From Candidatus Faecousia faecavium (GTDB lineage: Bacteria; Bacillota; Clostridia; Oscillospirales; Oscillospiraceae): DNA of 64,000 bases. The stretch's first letter is position 1; the number at the start of each line of letters is the position of its first letter. The translations under genes and the position numbers were made by a program. Positions 48,030 to 56,689 of this stretch are shown here, in pieces. The notes under the pieces are model-generated. The model did no database searches and was not told where the DNA came from. It saw only the letters and a list, made by a program, of their open reading frames with translations. The stretch is taken from contig DVGO01000037.1 in NCBI GenBank assembly GCA_018712645.1, forward strand, positions 1-64,000, in the 5' to 3' direction.

Positions 48030-49240
48030 TATGCCACCTCGCCTTCCACCATAGCGTCTTGCGGCTCCTGGGTTTCCTCCTGGGTTGCCTTCGGTGCCTC
48101 CCGGGTGGTGGGAGCGCCTTCCTTGCACAGCTCCGGGTCGGGGAATGCAATATAGTCTTCCATGCTCAGGCCTTCCGTAATTTCCTGGGTATCGTTCATG
48201 GGGTTATATTCACCCAGAACCACATCCCGCTTTTGCAGCTTGCCGCCCTTTTCCGCCCAGACGTAGGCGGTGCCATCTTCTTCGTAGCAAATAAAGGTGC
48301 TGCTGATGCTGGGGCCGGTAGTCTCGCCCTCCTCGGTGAGGATTTCCAGATAGACATGCTGTCCCAGAATCAAACCGTCGGTGCTGTCCAGTTCCACATA
48401 GAACGGGTATTTGCTGGAGGCGCTCATCTCATCGGAGCTGCCGCCGCCCATAACAATCACGCCGCTGTTGTTATTGTTCTGAATGGGGCTTTCATAGTCC
48501 ACCAGAGTCACCGTACCGGTCCAGCTCTTGGTATCGTCGGTACGGGAGAGGATTTTCAGCCGGTCTCCCTGGGTGATACCGCCGCGCTGCAGCTCTCCCA
48601 GCACGCCCTTGATGCGGTAAGAACCCACCTGCTGAATGGTGATATAGGGCAGAGGCTTTCCGTTATTATCCGTCTGACCATCTTCGTTGATGGCCTGCAC
48701 GCGGCCGTCAATGGGAGAAACCACTGTGGCATTGGCCAGCAATTCCTCAGATTTCTTGACTTCCGCCTCCTTGGTCTTGACCTTCAGCTCCGCCTCTTTC
48801 AAATCCACCTGAGTGGACTGGATTTGAATGGTGTACTGCAGTTTCTGGTTTCCGCCTACCGTCTCCCGCTCACGCTCCAAGGTGGCAATCTGATTTTTAT
48901 AATTTTCAATGGAGGCAACCAGCTGCTCCAATTCCAGGCGCTGCTTGTCCAGAGTCAGCTGCAGTTCCTCGGTGTCGTAGCTGAACAGCTCCTGCCCCTG
49001 CTTGACATCGTCGCCTTCCTTGACCTTCAGTTCCTTGATGGTCTTTTCTCCATCTTTCTGGATTTCCGTCACATTTTCGGACACCACCATGCCCGCAAAC
49101 CGGTCGCCGGGGGCAATACCGCCCAGACCGGCCAGCACCTCCACAGACTGGACATAGACCGATGTACCGCCGCCGCAGCCTGCCAGTCCCACAGACAGAT
49201 ACAGAGCGCAGGCCAGTGCCACCCATTTTTTCATTTTCAT
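48029..49240 (-). CDS. HlyD/MacA-like adaptor lipoprotein
   Basis: 403 residues. Lipoprotein signal KKWVALACALYLSVGLAGCG (lipobox LAGC), a lipoyl-type half-motif (IKELKVKEGDDVKQGQELFS), an antiparallel coiled coil (about 95-170: LTLDKQRLELEQLVASIENY and KEAELKVKTKEAEVKKSEEL), the second half-motif TVVSPIDGRVQAINE, and beta-barrel/membrane-proximal domains ending in GLSMEDYIAFPDPELCKEGA. First gene of the four-gene exporter operon. Compared with the second adaptor it is shorter, lipid-anchored rather than membrane-spanning, and has no repeat. SD AGGAGGG before the ATG. Confidence 0.92.
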   Translation of the reverse strand: MKMKKWVALACALYLSVGLAGCGGGTSVYVQSVEVLAGLGGIAPGDRFAGMVVSENVTEIQKDGEKTIKELKVKEGDDVKQGQELFSYDTEELQLTLDKQRLELEQLVASIENYKNQIATLERERETVGGNQKLQYTIQIQSTQVDLKEAELKVKTKEAEVKKSEELLANATVVSPIDGRVQAINEDGQTDNNGKPLPYITIQQVGSYRIKGVLGELQRGGITQGDRLKILSRTDDTKSWTGTVTLVDYESPIQNNNNSGVIVMGGGSSDEMSASSKYPFYVELDSTDGLILGQHVYLEILTEEGETTGPSISSTFICYEEDGTAYVWAEKGGKLQKRDVVLGEYNPMNDTQEITEGLSMEDYIAFPDPELCKEGAPTTREAPKATQEETQEPQDAMVEGEVA

Positions 49241-49283
49241 AAGGTAACCCTCCTGTTGCTATGCTGACGCATTTTTGGTTTTT

Positions 49284-49312
49284 ATTATACGGAGTTTCCC
49301 AATAGGAATCAA
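49284..49312 (-). promoter_or_regulatory. Promoter of the adaptor-ATPase-adaptor-permease operon
   Basis: Minus strand TTGATT (49307-49312), 17-base spacer, TATAAT (49284-49289). Confidence 0.8.
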
Positions 49313-49385
49313 CCGCGCATCCTTTAAGGATTTCTTAAGTTATTCCTAAAGTTTACAGTATGGTAATTTTTTCCTGCTTTCGTGT

Positions 49386-49424
49386 AAAAATGTCCGTTCT
49401 TCACAGACAAGAGCGGACATTTTT
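49386..49424 (-). terminator. Terminator of the acyltransferase gene
   Basis: AAAAATGTCCG and CGGACATTTTT arms around a 17-base loop; T-runs in both directions. Confidence 0.85.
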
Positions 49425-49496
49425 CGTCTATTTCATTCTCTTCTCACCGCACAGACGATCCGCTTGCGAATCTGCCATCCTTCTGACCATTGGCCT

Positions 49497-50207
49497 TCAG
49501 ATGCATTCCTGGATTTTTTCTGCAATCCGGGCCTTTACCAATTCTGCCACCTCTGCAGGCTTCATTCCGGCATACTCTTCGTAAGGAATGGGTTTGAGGT
49601 AATGAATCTGAACAGAAACCGGCTTGCTGCCCTTCTGATCCAGCACTTTGAAGCAGTCAATCAGAGCAATGGGGACAATGGGACACTTGCTCTTGGTGGC
49701 ACAGCGGAAGCTGCCGCCGTGGAAAGGCAGCATTTCATTGCCCCGCTTGCTGCGGGTTCCCTCTGGAAAAATCAGATAGCCTCTTCCCTTTTTCACTTCC
49801 TCGGTGACATTCTGGATCACCGCCAGGGACTGGCGTACATCCTCCCGGTCCATGGCAAAGGATTTGGTGCACAGCACAATCTGATGCAGGAACGGAATAT
49901 CGTACAGCTCCTTTTTCAGCACTGCGCCGATGGGCCGGTGGCAGGTAGCTGCAATGGCCAGCACGTCGAACATTCCCTGGTGGTTGGCGTAGAGCATAAA
50001 GCCCCCTTCCGTCGGGATATTTTCCTGGCCGGTAACGGTCATATCCACATTGCCGCCCCGGACTGCCCGCTGCAGGATGTACTGAATGTGGCGATACTTC
50101 TCCTCTTCCGGGTATTCGTCGGTATGTTTGGCATAGCGGCAAAGCTTGAACCAGGCGCCGGGGACAATCCACAGATTCTTCAGCACCATCGTCACAATTC
50201 GGTTCAT
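49497..50207 (-). CDS. Lysophospholipid/1-acylglycerol-3-phosphate acyltransferase (PlsC-like)
   Basis: 236 residues from the ATG at 50207 (AGGA just upstream; the longer frame begins only at a TTG). PlsC-type motifs: the catalytic HX4D in LYANHQGMFDVLA, the phosphate-binding region GYLIFPEGTRSKRG and CPIVPIALID. Acylates lysophosphatidic acid to phosphatidic acid at the membrane. N-terminal hydrophobic patch MVLKNLWIVPGAWFKL. Monocistronic, between the exporter operon and the divergent MATE gene. Confidence 0.92.
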   Translation of the reverse strand: MNRIVTMVLKNLWIVPGAWFKLCRYAKHTDEYPEEEKYRHIQYILQRAVRGGNVDMTVTGQENIPTEGGFMLYANHQGMFDVLAIAATCHRPIGAVLKKELYDIPFLHQIVLCTKSFAMDREDVRQSLAVIQNVTEEVKKGRGYLIFPEGTRSKRGNEMLPFHGGSFRCATKSKCPIVPIALIDCFKVLDQKGSKPVSVQIHYLKPIPYEEYAGMKPAEVAELVKARIAEKIQECI

Positions 50208-50308
50208 ATTCCTGCACTTCCTCAACTGAAATTTCTGTTATCTTACCATAGATCCCCATAAGTTGCAACCGTGATTGTTTGTGCCCGTCGGCAGAAATTC
50301 GATCTGCC

Positions 50309-50338
50309 TTGACAGGGTCCGATTTGCTGCGCTATACT
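50309..50338 (+). promoter_or_regulatory. Promoter of the MATE transporter gene
   Basis: TTGACA (50309-50314), 18-base spacer, TATACT (50333-50338). Confidence 0.78.
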
Positions 50339-50356
50339 ATTGTATAAATCGCCATT

Positions 50357-50379
50357 GGGGGATTCTGTAGGAATCCCCC
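50357..50379 (+). promoter_or_regulatory. Leader hairpin before the MATE gene
   Basis: GGGGGATTC, loop TGTAG, GAATCCCCC, a perfect 9-bp stem between the promoter and the SD (AAGGAGG begins nine bases later), without T-tail. Near the expected transcript 5' end, so it may protect the mRNA or affect translation. Confidence 0.6.
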
Positions 50380-50402
50380 GCTTTACAAGGAGGAACACTG
50401 TT

Positions 50403-51773
50403 TTGGCTCAGGAAAATGAAAAAAGCTACCTGTTTGAGTCCATGCCCATTCCCAGAGCTGTGGCGGAATTGTCGATCCCCATGGTAGTGGCGTCACTGGT
50501 TATGGTGGTCTATAACCTGGCGGATACCTTTTTCGTGGGAATGCTCAATGATCCGGTACAGAATGCCGCCGTTACCTTGGTATACCCGGTGATGCTGGCA
50601 TTCAATGCGGTGAACAATCTGTTCGGCATCGGCACCTCCAGCATGATGAGCCGGAGCCTGGGACGGAGAGATTATGAGATGGTCCGCAGCAGCTCCGCTT
50701 TCGGCTTTTACGGTGCCGTGTTCAGCGGTCTGCTGTTTACCTTGCTGTGTACCCTATTCCGCAACCCGCTGCTGACCCTGCTGGGCGCTGACGAGATTAC
50801 CTGGGAGGCAACCGCCGGGTACATGCTCTGGACAGTGAACTGCGGAGCCGTCCCTGCCATTTTGAATGTGGTTCAGGGTCAGATGGTCCGAAGCGAAGGT
50901 GCCAGCGTTCATGCCAGCATCGGCACCATGAGCGGCTGCATTCTCAACATCATCCTGGACCCCATCTTCATTCTGCCCTGGGGTCTGAATATGGGCGCCG
51001 CCGGCGCTGGTCTGGCTACGTTCCTGAGCAACTGCGTTGCCTGCGGTTACTTCTTCGTCCTGGCCCGGGTCAAGCGGGGCAAAACCTTTATCAGCCTGGA
51101 TATCCGTCGTCTGAAGACCATGAGCAAAGAGGTTGTCACCGGCATTCTGGGGGTCGGCGTTCCGGCCTCCATACAGAACCTGCTGAATGTTACCGGCACC
51201 ACCATTTTGAACAACTTTACCGCCGTATACGGCGCCTCTGCCGTGGCCGCCATGGGCGTGGCACAGAAAATCAACATGCTGCCCCTTCAGGTATGCCTTG
51301 GCTTCTCCCAGGGAATCATGCCCCTGGTCAGCTACAACTATGCCAGCGGTGACCGCAAGCGCATGAAAAACGCCATTGTCTTTTCCATGGGGCTGATTCT
51401 GCCGATTATGCTGGCGGTGACCGTGGGCTGCTGGTTCGGCGCCCCCAATTTGATTCAGATGTTCATGGACAATGCTGACATCATCGCCTATGGCTCTGCG
51501 TTCCTGCGGGGGCTGTGTCTGGGTATGGTGTTTCTGTGCACCGACTTCATGGCAGTTGGTGTATTCTCTGCCTTGGGTCTGGGAAGGCATGCTCTGGTAT
51601 TCGCCATTTTGCGAAAGGTGGTGCTGGAGATCCCCTTGCTGTTCCTGCTCAATGCCCTGTTCCCCCTGTATGGACTGGCCTATGCCCAGTTCGTGACAGA
51701 AGTGGTGCTGGCAGCTGCCGCAATCATCATGCTGCTGCGGATTTTCCGTCAGGGTGACAGCGTCCATAAGTAA
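50403..51773 (+). CDS. MATE-family multidrug/cation efflux transporter
   Basis: 456 residues from a TTG at 50403 with AAGGAGG nine bases upstream; no ATG fits the SD better. Twelve predicted helices in two MatE halves: AELSIPMVVASLVMVVYNLA with the NorM-type VYNLADTFFVGML, and in the second half IQNLLNVTGTTILNNFTAVY. Exchanges Na+ or H+ for a cationic drug or metabolite. Two MatE domains and length are normal for the family; substrate not predictable. Confidence 0.93.
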   Translation: MAQENEKSYLFESMPIPRAVAELSIPMVVASLVMVVYNLADTFFVGMLNDPVQNAAVTLVYPVMLAFNAVNNLFGIGTSSMMSRSLGRRDYEMVRSSSAFGFYGAVFSGLLFTLLCTLFRNPLLTLLGADEITWEATAGYMLWTVNCGAVPAILNVVQGQMVRSEGASVHASIGTMSGCILNIILDPIFILPWGLNMGAAGAGLATFLSNCVACGYFFVLARVKRGKTFISLDIRRLKTMSKEVVTGILGVGVPASIQNLLNVTGTTILNNFTAVYGASAVAAMGVAQKINMLPLQVCLGFSQGIMPLVSYNYASGDRKRMKNAIVFSMGLILPIMLAVTVGCWFGAPNLIQMFMDNADIIAYGSAFLRGLCLGMVFLCTDFMAVGVFSALGLGRHALVFAILRKVVLEIPLLFLLNALFPLYGLAYAQFVTEVVLAAAAIIMLLRIFRQGDSVHK

Positions 51774-51784
51774 AACAGCATAGG

Positions 51785-51822
51785 AAAAGTCCGCAGCTTT
51801 TTTACCGGCTGCGGACTTTTTT
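51785..51822 (+). terminator. Bidirectional terminator
   Basis: AAAAGTCCGCAGC and GCTGCGGACTTTTTT around a ten-base loop, between the convergent MATE and phosphoglucomutase genes. Confidence 0.92.
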
Positions 51823-51831
51823 GTTACTGTA

Positions 51832-53514
51832 TCAGGCCAGAATGGGCTTGAGGGCATTGGCAAGGACTTCCTTCTGTGCCTCAGCTTCCGCCAGGTCTTT
51901 GCCCAGGGTAGTAAAGTAGGTCTTGATCTTGGGCTCGGTACCGGAAGGACGCACCACCACCGTAGCGCCGCCTTCCAGGGCGTAAATCAGCACGTTGGCA
52001 GCAGGCAGGCCGGTTTCCTCCGACTTCTGGTAGTCGGTCACCTTGGTCACGGCGTAGCCGCCGATTTCCTTGGGAGGATTGGTCCGCAGGGAGTCCATGA
52101 TGCTTGCCATCTTATCCATACCGGACAAGCCGGGGAACTCGAAAGAGTCCACCTTGTTCAGGTAGCGGCCGTACTTGGCGTAGATGGCTTCCAACCGCTC
52201 CTTGATGGAGCTGCCGATGGAACGGTAGTAAGCTGCCATTTCGCAGATCAGCATGGAGCCAATGATGGCATCCTTATCCCGGACGTAGGGGCCAGCCAGG
52301 TAGCCGTAGCTTTCCTCAAAGCCAAAGATGAACCGCTCCACCTCTCCGGCAGCTTCCAGACCGGCAATCTGATCGCCGATCCACTTAAAGCCGGTGAGTA
52401 CATTGCGCATTTCCACGCCGTAGTTGGCGGCAACCGCATCGGCCAGGGGGGTGGAGACAATGGACTTCACCGCCACGGGATTTTTGGGCATGGTGCCGTT
52501 TTCGATCCGGCCCTGGCAGATATAGTCCAGCAACAGCACGCCCACTTCGTTGCCGGAAACCAGCTCATAGCTTCCGTCGGGGCATCGGATGGCAATGCCC
52601 ACACGGTCAGCATCCGGGTCGGTGGCCAGCATCAGGTCGGCGCCGGAGGACTTGGCCAGCTCCAGGCCCAGCCGCAGAGCTTCAAAAATCTCCGGATTGG
52701 GATAGGGGCAAGTGGGGAAATTGCCGTCGGGATACTGCTGTTCGGGAACAATGGTAATGTCGTCAATGCCGATGTCCCGCAGCACCCGGGTAACCGGCAC
52801 CAGGCCGGAACCGTTCAGGGGAGAGTAGACCAGCTTCAGCCCTGCGGTCTTGCACAGACCGGGCCGGACGGAACGGGCCTTGATAGCGTCATACAGTGCT
52901 TCCTTGCAATCGTCGCCCACATAGGCAATCAGGCCCTGGGCCAACCCATCTTCAAAGGACATCAGCTTGGCGCCGGTGAGAATGTCGGTTTTCTGAATCT
53001 CCGCATAAACAATAGCTGCGGCATCGTCGGTCATCTGGCAGCCGTCGGGGCCGTAGGCCTTGTAGCCGTTATACTTGGCAGGGTTGTGGGAAGCGGTAAT
53101 CATAACACCGGCGTTGGCACCATAGTACCGGGTGGCAAAACTCAGAGCCGGTACCGGCATCAGCGCGTCATAGATCCGCACCCGGATTCCGTTGGCAGCC
53201 AGTACACAGGCCGCTGTTTTGGCAAACACATCGGAATTGATCCGGCTATCGTAGGAAATGGCCACCAGCTGATTGCCGCCCTGGGTCTTAACCCAGTTGG
53301 CCAGGCCCTGAGTTGCCTGACGGACAACGTAAATGTTCATCCGGTTGGAGCCTGCACCCAGCACGCCCCGCAGTCCGGCGGTGCCGAACTTCAGTGCCAC
53401 GGCAAAGCGCTCTTTGATCTGTTCATCCTGGCCTTCAATGGCCTTCAGTTCCTGCTTCAGCGCCGGATCTTCCAGGTCAGCCTCCAGCCAGCGGCGGTAA
53501 TCGTCCATGTACAT
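51832..53514 (-). CDS. Phosphoglucomutase/phosphomannomutase
   Basis: 560 residues from the ATG at 53514; an upstream in-frame GTG overlaps the SD. Interconverts hexose 1- and 6-phosphates, feeding sugar nucleotide and wall or glycolipid synthesis. Four domains of the alpha-D-phosphohexomutase fold: KFGTAGLRGVLGAG, the phosphoserine loop VMITASHNPAKYNGYK, the metal-binding DPDADRVGIA, the sugar loop GFEESYGYLAG and the phosphate-binding RPSGTEPKIK near the C-terminus. All are intact. Length matches the PgcA-type (560-580 residues), not the shorter GlmM. Likely glucose-specific. Confidence 0.94.
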   Translation of the reverse strand: MYMDDYRRWLEADLEDPALKQELKAIEGQDEQIKERFAVALKFGTAGLRGVLGAGSNRMNIYVVRQATQGLANWVKTQGGNQLVAISYDSRINSDVFAKTAACVLAANGIRVRIYDALMPVPALSFATRYYGANAGVMITASHNPAKYNGYKAYGPDGCQMTDDAAAIVYAEIQKTDILTGAKLMSFEDGLAQGLIAYVGDDCKEALYDAIKARSVRPGLCKTAGLKLVYSPLNGSGLVPVTRVLRDIGIDDITIVPEQQYPDGNFPTCPYPNPEIFEALRLGLELAKSSGADLMLATDPDADRVGIAIRCPDGSYELVSGNEVGVLLLDYICQGRIENGTMPKNPVAVKSIVSTPLADAVAANYGVEMRNVLTGFKWIGDQIAGLEAAGEVERFIFGFEESYGYLAGPYVRDKDAIIGSMLICEMAAYYRSIGSSIKERLEAIYAKYGRYLNKVDSFEFPGLSGMDKMASIMDSLRTNPPKEIGGYAVTKVTDYQKSEETGLPAANVLIYALEGGATVVVRPSGTEPKIKTYFTTLGKDLAEAEAQKEVLANALKPILA

Positions 53515-53570
53515 GTGAATCACCCTATCCTTTATATGAATTTTCGTGTATTTATATTGGAAACAAGTAT

Positions 53571-53599
53571 ACTATACGGCATTTATATTGGCTTGTCAA
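53571..53599 (-). promoter_or_regulatory. Promoter of the phosphoglucomutase gene
   Basis: Minus strand TTGACA (53594-53599), 17-base spacer, TATAGT (53571-53576). Confidence 0.85.
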
Positions 53600-53683
53600 C
53601 AATCTGTTTGCGGGGACATATTTGGCAGAAAGCACAGCTTTTCTCATAGCTATTTGTGCAAAACATATGTTTTTCCCGCCCCA

Positions 53684-53712
53684 TTGCCATTTCTTTCTTT
53701 TTCGGCTAGGAT
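53684..53712 (+). promoter_or_regulatory. Promoter of the esterase gene
   Basis: TTGCCA (53684-53689), 17-base spacer, TAGGAT (53707-53712); SD AAGGAGG follows. Confidence 0.6.
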
Positions 53713-53744
53713 ATAGAAAACAGCCTGCAAAGGAGGAACCATCT

Positions 53745-54524
53745 ATGATTATCAAGCAGGACTGCCTGTACCCGGTCAAGGGGGCCAACCGTCCCCTGCA
53801 TATTTATCTTCCGGACAACTACTGGCAATCGGAGGAATCTTACCCCGTGATGTACATTTTCGACGGACACAATCTGTTCCAGGACGAAGATGCCACCTAT
53901 GGAAAATCCTGGGGCATGGAAACCTTCCTCAATCAGTGGCAAAAAGACATGATTGTGGTTGGTATGGAATGCGGCCACGTGGGCAACGAGCGGCTCAGTG
54001 AGTATCTGCCCTACCCCGCTGATGCCGGCACTTTCTTTTCCCGATTCCAGCCCTTGGGGGAAGAAACCATGCAGTGGATTGTAAACCAGGTAAAGCCCCA
54101 GATCGATGATCAGTACCGCACCATTCCCTTCCGGGAGTGCACCGGCATTGCCGGTTCCAGCATGGGCGGCCTGATGGCGCTGTATGGCGTCACCCGGTAT
54201 AACCGCTGGTTTTCCAAGGCCGGGTGCCTGTCCAGCGCTGTGGGATTCTGCATGGAGCCCATTATGGCGGACATTTCCCGGTCGGAACTCAGCCCTGACA
54301 CCCGGGTTTACCTCTCCTGGGGCAGCCGGGAAGCCGCCGGTGTCCGGGACCCCATGGCAGAGGATCGCAGCAGCCATACCTATTTCTGCAACCGGAGAAT
54401 TGCCGAGGGCTTATCCTCCTGGGGAGTCGCAGCGAAGCTGCGCTGCCAGGTGGGCGGCGGGCATTGTGAAGCCGACTGGGAAAAACTGGTGCCGGAATGT
54501 CTGAATTTTCTCTGGATGGAATAA
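53745..54524 (+). CDS. Esterase D-family alpha/beta hydrolase
   Basis: 259 residues from the ATG at 53745 (AAAGGAGG eight bases upstream). Putative-esterase family (PF00756): YPVMYIFDGHNLFQDED, MIVVGMECG, the nucleophile elbow GIAGSSMGGLMALYG and a late catalytic His in VGGGHCEADWEKLVPE; the acid is probably in the PMAEDRSSH region. No signal peptide, so cytoplasmic. Substrate unknown; relatives hydrolyse siderophores, acetylated sugars and short-chain esters. A longer upstream frame has no SD. Confidence 0.85.
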   Translation: MIIKQDCLYPVKGANRPLHIYLPDNYWQSEESYPVMYIFDGHNLFQDEDATYGKSWGMETFLNQWQKDMIVVGMECGHVGNERLSEYLPYPADAGTFFSRFQPLGEETMQWIVNQVKPQIDDQYRTIPFRECTGIAGSSMGGLMALYGVTRYNRWFSKAGCLSSAVGFCMEPIMADISRSELSPDTRVYLSWGSREAAGVRDPMAEDRSSHTYFCNRRIAEGLSSWGVAAKLRCQVGGGHCEADWEKLVPECLNFLWME

Positions 54525-54528
54525 CCAA

Positions 54529-55158
54529 TTATTCCTGGGGAATCAGAGGATCAAAGACCTTTTTCAGCACCCGGGACAGAAAATAGGCCGTGGCCCCGAA
54601 ATACAAAAACATCCACAGCCCTCCCAGTTGCAGAAACAGATACGGACTCAGCAGCACCAGCAGCATGGGAATACCATTCACCACTGCGGCAAGCATGGCC
54701 CGGGGAAGATTGGCAAGGCTGAGCAAAAATGCATTTTTTACCATGGCCATGGTAGTATTCTGGAACTGGCTCACCAGCGGAAACACCATAGCTGAAGTCT
54801 GGGCAATTACCAGCAGGATCAGCAGTGCCAAACCGGAAAGCGCCACCCCAATCCCTCCACTCATTCGGGAGAAAATCAGCACATTCATGCAGCTGGCTCC
54901 CCCAAACAGTGCCAGCGCCAGAAAAATCACGGTGCTCTGCCAGAAATTCCTGCGAAAAGACCGGAAATAGGTAGAAAGAATCCCGCCTTCCCTGTCCGTA
55001 TCCATGGCAAATACCACACTGTATAATGCCGTGCTGGCAGCTCCGATGGTCACAAGGGGCACACAGGTGACTAAAAACAGCAGGTTCAGAACAGCAATAT
55101 CATACAGCCTGCTGAGGAACTGCATAATCTTGGAATCCGGCGAAAACAGAAATTGCAT
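54529..55158 (-). CDS. YesL-family (DUF624) membrane protein
   Basis: 209 residues from the ATG at 55158 (GGGAGG seven bases upstream; the longer frame upstream has no SD). About five helices; typical YesL start with FLSRLYDIAVLNLLFLVTCV then PLVTIGAASTALYSVVFAM, followed by GGILSTYFRSFRRNFWQSTV. Function of DUF624 is unknown; members often sit in carbohydrate-use loci. Ends four bases from the convergent esterase stop. Confidence 0.88.
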   Translation of the reverse strand: MQFLFSPDSKIMQFLSRLYDIAVLNLLFLVTCVPLVTIGAASTALYSVVFAMDTDREGGILSTYFRSFRRNFWQSTVIFLALALFGGASCMNVLIFSRMSGGIGVALSGLALLILLVIAQTSAMVFPLVSQFQNTTMAMVKNAFLLSLANLPRAMLAAVVNGIPMLLVLLSPYLFLQLGGLWMFLYFGATAYFLSRVLKKVFDPLIPQE

Positions 55159-55354
55159 AAATTGGCCTCCCGAATGCATATATTCATGGACAGTATACCG
55201 GATTTTGCCAGGAAATGCAATCCTTCTTTTCCCCGTTTTCCAGTAGATTCGGGAAATTGTTTGTGAAAAGCGCCCAGGAGCATTGGGAATTGCGCCAAGA
55301 TAACAGGCGAAGTGCCAAAAATTCACCTGGATGGTATTTTTATACACAGAGGTG

Positions 55355-55383
55355 TTGACAAATCCTGGTTGCAGCGGTATAAT
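55355..55383 (+). promoter_or_regulatory. Promoter of argGHF
   Basis: TTGACA (55355-55360), 17-base spacer, TATAAT (55378-55383): a consensus promoter. Confidence 0.9.
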
Positions 55384-55405
55384 CCTGTATCATTACTCAT
55401 TAAAC

Positions 55406-55420
55406 ATGAATATTATTCAT
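55406..55420 (+). promoter_or_regulatory. ArgR-type operator (ARG box candidate)
   Basis: Perfect palindrome ATGAATA-T-TATTCAT, close to the Bacillus ARG box, 22 bases after the -10 and shortly before the SD. Fits arginine-dependent repression of the argGHF operon by ArgR/AhrC. Confidence 0.75.
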
Positions 55421-55436
55421 CTGGAGGTTGCGTTTT

Positions 55437-56660
55437 ATGGCAAGCAAGGAAAACATCAAAAAGATTGTTCTGGCCTACTCCGGCGGACTGGATACATCCA
55501 TTATCATCCCCTGGCTGAAGGAGAACTACAACAATCCCGAAATCATCGCCGTGGCCGGCAACGTCGGTCAGGCTGACGAGCTGGAAGGTCTGGAAGCTAA
55601 GGCCATCGCCACCGGTGCCAGCAAGCTGATCGTTGCCGATCTGGTGGACGAAATGGTGGACGAGATCATCATTCCTTCCGTGAAGATGGGCGCTAAGTAT
55701 GAAACTTACCTGCTGGGCACCGCCTTCGCCCGGCCGGTCATCGGCAAGAAGCTGGCAGAAATCGCTCTGGCTGAAGGCGCCGACGCCATTGCCCACGGCG
55801 CTACCGGCAAGGGCAACGACCAGGTTCGGTTTGAGCTGGCCATCAAGCGGTTTGCTCCCGATATGAAGATTATCGCCCCCTGGCGGGAGTGGGATATCAA
55901 GTCCCGGGACGAGGAAATCGACTACGCCGAAGCCCACAACATTCCTTTGAAGATCAGCCGGGAAACCAGCTACTCCAAGGACAAGAACCTGTGGCACCTG
56001 AGCCACGAAGGTCTGGATCTGGAAGACCCCGCCAACGAGCCGGATTACGACAAGCCCGGTTTCCTGGAAATGGGCGTATCTCCCATGAAGGCTCCCGATG
56101 CCCCCACCTATGTGACCATCGACTTTGAAGCCGGCGCTCCTGTTGCCGTCAACGGCGAGAAGATGAAGGCTTCCAAGATCATTGAAAAGCTCAACGAACT
56201 GGGCGGCGCCAACGGCATCGGCATCATCGACATTGTGGAGAACCGGTTGGTTGGCATGAAGGACCGGGGCGTGTACGAAACTCCCGGCGGCACCATCTTG
56301 TACTTTGCCCACGATCAGCTGGAAATGCTCACCGTAGACAAGGACACCCTGCACATCAAGCAGAAGCTGGCTGTGGACTACGCCGACCTGATCTACAACG
56401 GCAAGTGGTACTCCCCCCTACAGGAGGCCCTCACCGCTTTCGCCAACAAGGCCAACGAGTACGTCACCGGCACCGTCAAGCTCAAGCTCTACAAGGGCAA
56501 CATCATCCCCGCCGGCACCACTTCTCCCTACTCTCTGTACTCTGAGAATCTGGTGACCTTCGGCGAAAGCGACTACGACCAGGGCCAGGCCGCCGGCTTT
56601 ATCAACCTGTGGGGTCTGCCCACCAAGGTTCAGGCACTGCGGGAGCAGGGCAAACTGTAA
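55437..56660 (+). CDS. argG: Argininosuccinate synthase
   Basis: Joins citrulline and aspartate with ATP to argininosuccinate. 407 residues from the ATG at 55437 (GGAGG nine bases upstream). PP-loop [19 protein letters not shown] with the aspartate/citrulline region [15 protein letters not shown], and APWREWD further on. Length normal. First gene of argG-argH-argF, which together turn ornithine plus carbamoyl phosphate into arginine. Confidence 0.97.
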   Translation: MASKENIKKIVLAYSGGLDTSIIIPWLKENYNNPEIIAVAGNVGQADELEGLEAKAIATGASKLIVADLVDEMVDEIIIPSVKMGAKYETYLLGTAFARPVIGKKLAEIALAEGADAIAHGATGKGNDQVRFELAIKRFAPDMKIIAPWREWDIKSRDEEIDYAEAHNIPLKISRETSYSKDKNLWHLSHEGLDLEDPANEPDYDKPGFLEMGVSPMKAPDAPTYVTIDFEAGAPVAVNGEKMKASKIIEKLNELGGANGIGIIDIVENRLVGMKDRGVYETPGGTILYFAHDQLEMLTVDKDTLHIKQKLAVDYADLIYNGKWYSPLQEALTAFANKANEYVTGTVKLKLYKGNIIPAGTTSPYSLYSENLVTFGESDYDQGQAAGFINLWGLPTKVQALREQGKL

Positions 56661-56689
56661 ACAATTTTTCTGAATTTCGAGGTAAGAGT

